NCBI GenBank assembly: GCA_038148435.1
Contig: JAYQVM010000026.1
Span: 1-19,817, forward strand
Reading direction: 5' to 3'
From: UBA5109 sp038148435
GTDB lineage: Bacteria; Pseudomonadota; Gammaproteobacteria; Pseudomonadales; Pseudohongiellaceae
Length of the DNA: 19,817 nt
Below the pieces are notes generated by a model that did not search any database, was not told where the DNA came from, and saw only the letters and a list, made by a program, of their open reading frames with translations. Both the position numbers and the translations under genes were made by a program. Position 1 is the stretch's first letter; every line of letters starts with the position of its first letter. Positions 15,191 to 19,817 of this stretch are shown piece by piece.

Positions 15191-16771
15191 CTAGTGTTCT
15201 CTAGTGGCATTAAATTGTATATCAGGCCAGCGCTCCTGGGTCAGATTAAGGTTAACACGCGTAGGCGCCAGGTAGCTCAGATGACCGCCACTATCCAGGG
15301 CCATATTTTCCGGCGCCTTGCGTTTGAATTCCTCCAGCTTGGCCGGGGTCTCACTGCTTAGCCAGCGCGCAGTGACAATATTGACAGGTTCATAGACACA
15401 ATCCACCTTGTACTCATCTTTCAGGCGATAGGCCACCACGTCGAACTGCAGCACTCCAACTGCTCCTATAATAAGGTCATTGTTGGCCAGTGGCATGAAT
15501 ACCTGTGTTGAGCCCTCCTCAGACAACTGATTCAGGCCTTTTTGCAATTGCTTAAGTTTTAAAGGGTCTCTCAATCGAATGCGCTTGTAGAGCTCGGGAG
15601 CAAAATGGGGAATCCCGGTAAACTGCAGTGACTCTCCCAGGGTAAAGGTATCACCGATCTGAATGGTACCGTGATTATGCAGCCCAAGAATATCACCTGA
15701 GACAGCATATTCTGCCAGCTCGCGTTCCCCGGCTAAAAAGGTGACTGCATCACTAACACGAACTTCCTTGCCTAAGCGAATATGTTGCATTTTCATGCCT
15801 TTCTCGTAGGTTCCAGAACAGACCCTGAGGAAGGCGATACGATCGCGGTGTTTCGGATCCATATTGGCCTGAATTTTAAACACAAAACCGCTGAAGCTTT
15901 CCTCATAGGGATCCACAAGACGACTTTGCGTTTCCCTCGCCAATGGTGCTGGTGCCCATTGGACAAAATCATCTAGCAGAGCTTCTACCCCGAAATTAGT
16001 GAGTGCCGATCCAAAAAAAACCGGTGTTTGTGTGCCCGCCATAAAGGCCGTGTGGTTAAACTCATGGCTGGCGCCCTTAACCAGTTCAATCTCGTCGCGG
16101 AACTCAGCAGCATAGAGGCCTAGATAGGCCTCCGCTTCAGCGCTAGTCAGACCCTGAATTTTTTTTACTTCATGCACTGCACTTTCCTGCCCATGGACAA
16201 AGCAGTAAATGGTATCCGTGTAGAGGTTATAGATGCCCTTGAAAGCCTTACCCATGCCCAGTGGCCAGTAAATAGGCGCACACTCAATCTTGAGAATATT
16301 TTCGACTTCATCCAGCAATTCAATCGGGTCCTTGATATCTCTGTCCATTTTGTTGATGAAGGTAAAAATTGGTGTAGCTCGCAAGCGGCATACATCCATG
16401 AGCTTAATGGTACGTTCTTCCACCCCTTTTGCACCATCAATCACCATCAATACCGAATCTACAGCAGTCAAGGTACGATAGGTATCTTCAGAAAAATCCT
16501 CATGGCCAGGGGTATCGAGCAGGTTCACCACCCGCCCATGATAGGGAAACTGCATGACAGAAGAGGTCACTGAAATGCCTCGCTCTTTCTCCATGCTCAT
16601 CCAGTCTGAAGTGGCATGACGGTCAGACTTTCTGCCTTTGACCGTGCCTGCCTTCTGGATGACTTTGCCGTACAGGAGCAATTTCTCGGTAATAGTGGTC
16701 TTTCCAGCATCAGGGTGGGAAATAATTGCAAAGGTACGCCGTTTGGCGACTTGGGCCTTGAAGTTTGCCAT
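15191..16771 (-). CDS. prfC: Peptide chain release factor 3
   Basis: RF3 is a translational GTPase that removes RF1/RF2 from the ribosome after peptide release. The 526-residue protein has the G-motifs SHPDAGKTT (18-26), DTPGH (85-89) and NKMD (139-142), the RF3-type SDWMSMEKERGISV switch region (about 54-67), and a normal C-terminal half ending in LTQERWPDIQF. Length equals that of the E. coli protein. EF-G and BipA are excluded by the domain length and the RF3-specific sequence. It follows the unknown 211-residue gene by 51 bases on the minus strand, so the two may share a transcript. The ribosome binding site is weak. Confidence 0.97.
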   Translation of the reverse strand: MANFKAQVAKRRTFAIISHPDAGKTTITEKLLLYGKVIQKAGTVKGRKSDRHATSDWMSMEKERGISVTSSVMQFPYHGRVVNLLDTPGHEDFSEDTYRTLTAVDSVLMVIDGAKGVEERTIKLMDVCRLRATPIFTFINKMDRDIKDPIELLDEVENILKIECAPIYWPLGMGKAFKGIYNLYTDTIYCFVHGQESAVHEVKKIQGLTSAEAEAYLGLYAAEFRDEIELVKGASHEFNHTAFMAGTQTPVFFGSALTNFGVEALLDDFVQWAPAPLARETQSRLVDPYEESFSGFVFKIQANMDPKHRDRIAFLRVCSGTYEKGMKMQHIRLGKEVRVSDAVTFLAGERELAEYAVSGDILGLHNHGTIQIGDTFTLGESLQFTGIPHFAPELYKRIRLRDPLKLKQLQKGLNQLSEEGSTQVFMPLANNDLIIGAVGVLQFDVVAYRLKDEYKVDCVYEPVNIVTARWLSSETPAKLEEFKRKAPENMALDSGGHLSYLAPTRVNLNLTQERWPDIQFNATREH

Positions 16772-16822
16772 AGATATTGCCAGAAATTATGCTAGGGAAA
16801 GGTGGCCATCATTGTAGGCTTA

Positions 16823-17458
16823 TTAATGCAGTACATCCTGCACGCTGGGACCATCGCTGGAATAAATGGGATGCAGTACCTGGTGGCGTTTAACCATCAA
16901 AACATCATGTTGACATATCTGAATAAACTCATCATCCACCCGGATAGAAAATTCGTCTAGCATGACGCAAACCACGTCATCACTCTGTGTATCAACGATT
17001 ATGGCACGTTTAAAACCATTCAAGGTGTGTAGACTGACCTCTGTGCCCAGATCAAGATTGGTATATACCTTCTCGGTTCCATTACTTTGCGTCAGTATCT
17101 GTTCACCGGATTGCACCAACCCAAAACCCGCAGCAGCAACAATCTGGACGATTTCAATCGTTTGTGGATCACTCAAATCGACCCTGACAGACTGCCCGCC
17201 AGGAACCTGTAAATCACCATGCTGATTGAAAATCAGCTTCAGAAACAGGCTGATATCCTCTTCGTTCCATTCCAGCACTTCTTCCTGTTCAGTATCCATG
17301 GCTTCACTAGCTAAGCTGAGCACGTCAGTTTCAATGATATGTTCCAGGCGTCTGTCGCCCTGATTGAAAGGAACCACCATGGTAACCATACAAAGTCCGT
17401 CACCGCTTTCGTCACTTAAACGCCACAAGAAAGGAATGCTTTGATTCAACTCTACCAT
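16823..17458 (-). CDS. Acidic cytoplasmic protein of unknown function
   Basis: A 211-residue protein that I do not recognise. It has no signal peptide, membrane span or cysteine motif. The first part has a few hydrophobic strands (IPFLWRLS, GLCMVTMVVPF), the middle is very acidic (EQEEVLEWNEED, about 56-67), and the second half has alternating beta-like segments (VSLHTLNGFKRAIIVD, VVCVMLDEF). I use the ATG at 17458; a GTG six codons earlier (17476) keeps the frame open but has no better ribosome binding site. It precedes prfC by 51 bases on the same strand and may be co-transcribed, which is the only functional hint. Confidence 0.7.
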   Translation of the reverse strand: MVELNQSIPFLWRLSDESGDGLCMVTMVVPFNQGDRRLEHIIETDVLSLASEAMDTEQEEVLEWNEEDISLFLKLIFNQHGDLQVPGGQSVRVDLSDPQTIEIVQIVAAAGFGLVQSGEQILTQSNGTEKVYTNLDLGTEVSLHTLNGFKRAIIVDTQSDDVVCVMLDEFSIRVDDEFIQICQHDVLMVKRHQVLHPIYSSDGPSVQDVLH

Positions 17459-17504
17459 TGAATATGAGGGGACCACTGGACTAAATAAATATAAACTATA
17501 TTCA

Positions 17505-17513
17505 AGTATAGCA
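17505..17513 (-). promoter_or_regulatory. Extended -10 promoter candidate for the unknown gene and prfC
   Basis: On the minus strand TGCTATACT is an extended -10 (TGn plus TATACT). No clear -35 is seen, as is common for extended -10 promoters. Transcription would begin about 40 bases before the ATG at 17458. Confidence 0.35.
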
Positions 17514-17521
17514 CTGGAAAA

Positions 17522-17550
17522 TTGACAAGCTCCACGCCTATTAATGATAA
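17522..17550 (+). promoter_or_regulatory. Sigma70-like promoter pointing into the DnaA-box region
   Basis: A consensus -35 TTGACA (17522-17527) is followed after 17 bases by TGATAA (17545-17550). It points rightwards, through the DnaA boxes, some 560 bases before the next plus-strand gene. It may drive a small RNA or origin-region transcript, or be the distant promoter of the hisC pair. Confidence 0.35.
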
Positions 17551-17608
17551 ATAATATGCGTCAAGGGACTGCAAGCGATTACCCGCCTTTATACCTGGTT
17601 TATAAATT

Positions 17609-17617
17609 TTCTCCACA
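17609..17617 (-). promoter_or_regulatory. DnaA box, one mismatch
   Basis: TTCTCCACA differs at one base from the DnaA box TTATCCACA. It faces the exact box at 17623-17631, forming an imperfect inverted pair. Confidence 0.4.
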
Positions 17618-17622
17618 AGTTC

Positions 17623-17631
17623 TGTGGATAA
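17623..17631 (+). promoter_or_regulatory. DnaA box, exact
   Basis: TGTGGATAA is the complement of TTATCCACA, the strongest class of DnaA box. The next exact box starts 12 bases further on in the same orientation. Confidence 0.7.
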
Positions 17632-17634
17632 GTT

Positions 17635-17643
17635 TGTGCATAA
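17635..17643 (+). promoter_or_regulatory. DnaA box, exact
   Basis: TGTGCATAA is the complement of TTATGCACA, an exact match to TTATNCACA. It is about one helical turn from the box at 17623, the spacing expected for cooperative DnaA binding. Confidence 0.7.
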
Positions 17644-17691
17644 TCCCTCCTGAATGGCTCTTAGTAGCGTAAAAACCTAATCAGCGCTTAA

Positions 17692-17700
17692 TGTGGTTAA
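17692..17700 (+). promoter_or_regulatory. DnaA box, one mismatch
   Basis: TGTGGTTAA differs at one base from TGTGGATAA and has the same orientation as the exact boxes. It stands at the edge of the AT-rich stretch and is also the left arm of GGTTAA-N3-TTAACC. Confidence 0.3.
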
Positions 17701-17806
17701 AAATTAACCAATTATTTTTCCTTATTTTTCAATAATTTATTTTATAAAAATCTTAAAGGATCAAATATGCCTTTATTTATAGTCTTTCCTACAGAGCACT
17801 GCGATT

Positions 17807-17815
17807 TGTGCATAA
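17807..17815 (+). promoter_or_regulatory. DnaA box, exact
   Basis: A second TGTGCATAA, on the far side of the AT-rich stretch and in the same orientation as the other exact boxes. Confidence 0.65.
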
Positions 17816-17842
17816 AATAACGTACTATTTGCAATTTTTATA

Positions 17843-18028
17843 TTAGTTAAAGCTTAAAAGGCTGTTATTTAAAGGGTATTTCTGAGTGAGATAAATATTT
17901 ATTCTCAGCAGCTGCTCATAGTCGGTCGGCCCAATAAAAGCGTTCTTTATGCCATCGTGCTCGAGGGTTCGCATGCCATCCTTGAGTTGCTCTCCTTCTT
18001 GCTTGCTCGCAGCTAAATTGATTTGCAT
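17843..18028 (-). pseudogene. Fragment resembling the C-terminus of a GspE/PilB-type ATPase
   Basis: A 61-codon minus-strand frame has, in its first 44 codons (18028-17897), the pattern GMRTLEHDGIKNAF then TDYEQLLRIN. This resembles the last helix-turn of type II secretion/type IV pilus assembly ATPases (typically GMRTL..DG..K...G.T..EEVLRV). The rest of such a protein, including Walker boxes and metal-binding cysteines, is absent: an in-frame TGA lies three codons upstream of the ATG, and there is no ribosome binding site. I read it as a gene remnant; a true small protein is less likely. It overlaps the upstream region of the 18113 gene. Confidence 0.45.
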
Positions 18029-18112
18029 TTTGTTTCAGAAGTTTACGCTGATTTTATTACAGTTTATGTTAACATTTTGCCATTATGGTAAGCATAAGTA
18101 TCCTCTCACGCC

Positions 18113-18961
18113 ATGCTTTTAAGAAATCAACAAAGCCTGCTCACAACAACTTTTAAAATTCTTTGGCTTTCTTGCATTCTAGTTTGTGGGACTATACCTG
18201 GCACGCTTGCCTCTGAGTACCCGGCATTGAGTGCTGCTGAAAAGGCTTGGGTAGGCCAGCAGATTTTCAATAATGAATGCGCTTCAAGACTTGAGTGCTT
18301 AAGCAGCTGGAATTCCAGCGAAGCATTCCCCTCGATGGGGATCGGCCATTTCATCTGGTACAGCGAAGGGCAGGATGAAATTTTTGAAGAAAGTTTCCCA
18401 GAGCTTCTGCAATATTTTGTATCCCGGGGCATTGATCTGCCGGCATGGATTATTGATACCAATTTCACAGCGCCTTGGCAAAGCCGTAACGAATTTCTGA
18501 ATGAACTACAGGGTGCACGCTTACAGGAATTGCGAGAGTTGCTTGCCAGCACCATGACTGAGCAGACTGAATTTATGATCGATCGTTTCGATGCTGCATT
18601 AAATAAGATACTTGCGGCTTCGACGCAGCAGGACCAGGGTGAGATTGAAGAAAAATTTCTTGCTGTTGCCCATTCACATGCACCATTTGGACTCTATGCC
18701 TTGATTGATTACGTAAACTTCAAGGGAGAAGGTATTTCAAGCAATGAACAATATGCTGGTCAGGGCTGGGGCCTGTTACAGGTTTTACAACAGATGCCGG
18801 CTGATGAACAGCCCCTGCCTGCCTTCGTGGATGCTGCCAGATATATCTTGCAGCAACGGGTTGCCCATGCGCCAGCTAACCGAAATGAAGCACAGTGGCT
18901 TGCAGGCTGGATGAAACGCCTGGACAGCTATTTGCCCCCTCTTTATGAGCAGGGGCGCTAG
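18113..18961 (+). CDS. Secreted protein with lysozyme-like E...GIGH signature
   Basis: A 282-residue protein with an N-terminal signal peptide (hydrophobic about 14-29, likely cut after TLAS near residue 34), so exported to the periplasm or beyond. Near the mature N-terminus, IFNNE (E55) is followed about 20 residues later by FPSMGIGHFIWY (GIGH 76-79). T4-type lysozymes show a catalytic Glu followed by GIGH at similar spacing, so a muramidase-like fold is possible. I recognise the WN..E.FPS.GIGHFIWY pattern as that of a conserved bacterial hypothetical family, without known function. C56 and C62 could form a disulphide. The rest is helical with no further motif. No ribosome binding site is obvious. 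The stop codon TAG directly abuts the hisC ATG. Confidence 0.75.
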   Translation: MLLRNQQSLLTTTFKILWLSCILVCGTIPGTLASEYPALSAAEKAWVGQQIFNNECASRLECLSSWNSSEAFPSMGIGHFIWYSEGQDEIFEESFPELLQYFVSRGIDLPAWIIDTNFTAPWQSRNEFLNELQGARLQELRELLASTMTEQTEFMIDRFDAALNKILAASTQQDQGEIEEKFLAVAHSHAPFGLYALIDYVNFKGEGISSNEQYAGQGWGLLQVLQQMPADEQPLPAFVDAARYILQQRVAHAPANRNEAQWLAGWMKRLDSYLPPLYEQGR

Positions 18962-19817
18962 ATGGCTTACGAGCGTAACAATATTCAGGAATTATCTGCC
19001 TATATTCCGGGAGAGCAGCCCGAAAGCGCTACTGTGATCAAACTGAACACCAATGAAAACCCTTTTCCACCGGGACCGGCTGTAGAAAAAGTGCTAGGTA
19101 ATCTGCAGGCAAGCGCATTAAGACGTTATCCACCTCCAACGGCAAAAGAACTACGTGAAAGTATTGCTCGTCTAAATGGTGTTGATGAGAAACAGGTAAT
19201 CGTCACCAATGGCGGTGATGAGCTGTTACGCCTGGCAATCGCGACCTTCGTGGAAACCGATGAAGCGATTGCAGTGGTGGAACCCACCTATACTCTCTAT
19301 GAGACGCTGGCAAAGGCGCATGGTTGCGGCTTTATCCAGTTTCACCTTGAAGAAGACTGGTCATTACCGCAGAAGCTGGCCGAGAATCTTAATGCCAGCG
19401 GGGCCAAACTATGTTTCATCCCCAATCCGCATGCCCCGTCCGGCACCCTCACCGACGCCGCCAGTTTGGCTACCCTTGCACAGCAGTTTAAAGGCGTCCT
19501 GCTGATTGATGAGGCCTATGTGGATTTTGTAGATCCGCAACTGAAACATGACTGCATTGCCCTGCTCTCACAGTGTGACCGAGTACTGCTCCTACGCACA
19601 TTCAGCAAAGGTTATTCGCTGGCCGGCCTGCGCATAGCCTATGGCCTGGGTTCAAAGGCACTGATCGATCCTCTCTATAAAACCAAGGATTCATATAACA
19701 CAGATTACATTGCCCAGAAACTTGCCCAGGCCGCCATAGAAGATCAGGATTATGCGAGACGTACCTGGTCTTTTGTCATTGAGCAACGCAGAATTTTACA
19801 GGCAAGTCTTGAATCAC
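18962..19817 (+). CDS. hisC: Histidinol-phosphate aminotransferase, 3' end missing
   Basis: A fold-type I PLP enzyme that converts imidazole-acetol phosphate and glutamate to histidinol phosphate in histidine synthesis. The window holds 285 codons of an expected 350-370. Motifs seen are KLNTNENPFPPGP at the start of the domain, TNGGDELL (cofactor phosphate loop), IPNPHAPSG (N155; variant of the usual NPNNPTG), IDEAYVDF (D183, Y186) and TFSKGYSLAGLR with the PLP lysine K216. The HisC2-like start and NPHAPSG leave room for a related aromatic aminotransferase role. The ATG directly follows the upstream stop (TAGATG) with AGGGG six bases before it, inside the previous gene, so translation is coupled. 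Confidence 0.93.
   Translation, partial: MAYERNNIQELSAYIPGEQPESATVIKLNTNENPFPPGPAVEKVLGNLQASALRRYPPPTAKELRESIARLNGVDEKQVIVTNGGDELLRLAIATFVETDEAIAVVEPTYTLYETLAKAHGCGFIQFHLEEDWSLPQKLAENLNASGAKLCFIPNPHAPSGTLTDAASLATLAQQFKGVLLIDEAYVDFVDPQLKHDCIALLSQCDRVLLLRTFSKGYSLAGLRIAYGLGSKALIDPLYKTKDSYNTDYIAQKLAQAAIEDQDYARRTWSFVIEQRRILQASLES

Larger units (their letters stand above)
17459..18112. other. AT-rich gap with DnaA-box cluster
   Basis: This gap separates the divergently transcribed prfC pair and hisC pair. It contains divergent candidate promoters at its left end, three exact and two near-exact DnaA boxes, a strongly AT-rich core (about 17696-17790) and a secretion-ATPase-like fragment on the minus strand. 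No complete gene is seen. Confidence 0.6.

Noticed and set aside
17505..17600. Candidate CRISPR, tRNA or other structured RNA in the AT-rich gaps.
   Set aside because: No regularly spaced repeats and no tRNA cloverleaf or TTCGA-type arm were found in any of the three gaps.

Overview
The window looks like chromosomal DNA of a free-living gammaproteobacterium, close in gene style to the Pseudomonas/oceanospirilloid side of the class. The pointers are a NrdA with two ATP-cones, a Pseudomonas-style NrdB, ExoI, DinG, RF3 and HisC. I cannot name the genus. Coding density is high except in three AT-rich gaps (1-826, 13115-13960, 17459-18112), and these hold most of the unusual signals.

Layout. 1-826 is a long upstream region with four NrdR-box-like sites, two of them overlapping candidate sigma70 promoters. 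827-5076 is the class Ia ribonucleotide reductase operon nrdA-nrdB, followed by a small coiled-coil protein (5171-5458), a periplasmic cyclophilin with a large insertion (5531-6403) and an orphan, trimmed APS-kinase-like gene (6515-7027). Converging on these is a minus-strand cluster transcribed from about 13150 down to 7017: sbcB (exonuclease I), a divergent Nramp-family transporter, a PlsC-like acyltransferase and dinG. sbcB and the transporter overlap by ATGA. A compact inverted-repeat/direct-repeat promoter lies ahead of sbcB.

13115-13960 contains broken coding fragments. It is followed by a stand-alone pyrB (13961-14971), a frameshifted gene remnant (about 14989-15161), and a minus-strand pair: an unknown acidic protein (16823-17458) and prfC (RF3, 15191-16771).

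17459-18112 is AT-rich. It has three exact DnaA boxes (TTATNCACA) in one orientation, two near-matches, an AT-rich stretch between them, and a fragment resembling the C-terminus of a GspE/PilB-type secretion ATPase. This is the most interesting non-coding element: a candidate replication origin or DnaA-titrating/regulatory locus. On its right, a secreted protein with a lysozyme-like E...GIGH signature abuts hisC (stop and start codons adjacent); hisC runs off the window end.

Functional theme: nucleotide supply (NrdAB, PyrB) and DNA maintenance (ExoI, DinG) are prominent, but the genes lie in separate transcription units. I did not find a clear new multi-gene defence or mobile system. The best candidates for something undescribed are the DnaA-box cluster, the GIGH secreted protein coupled to hisC, the Nramp homologue lacking the family's metal-site motifs, and the sbcB promoter architecture.
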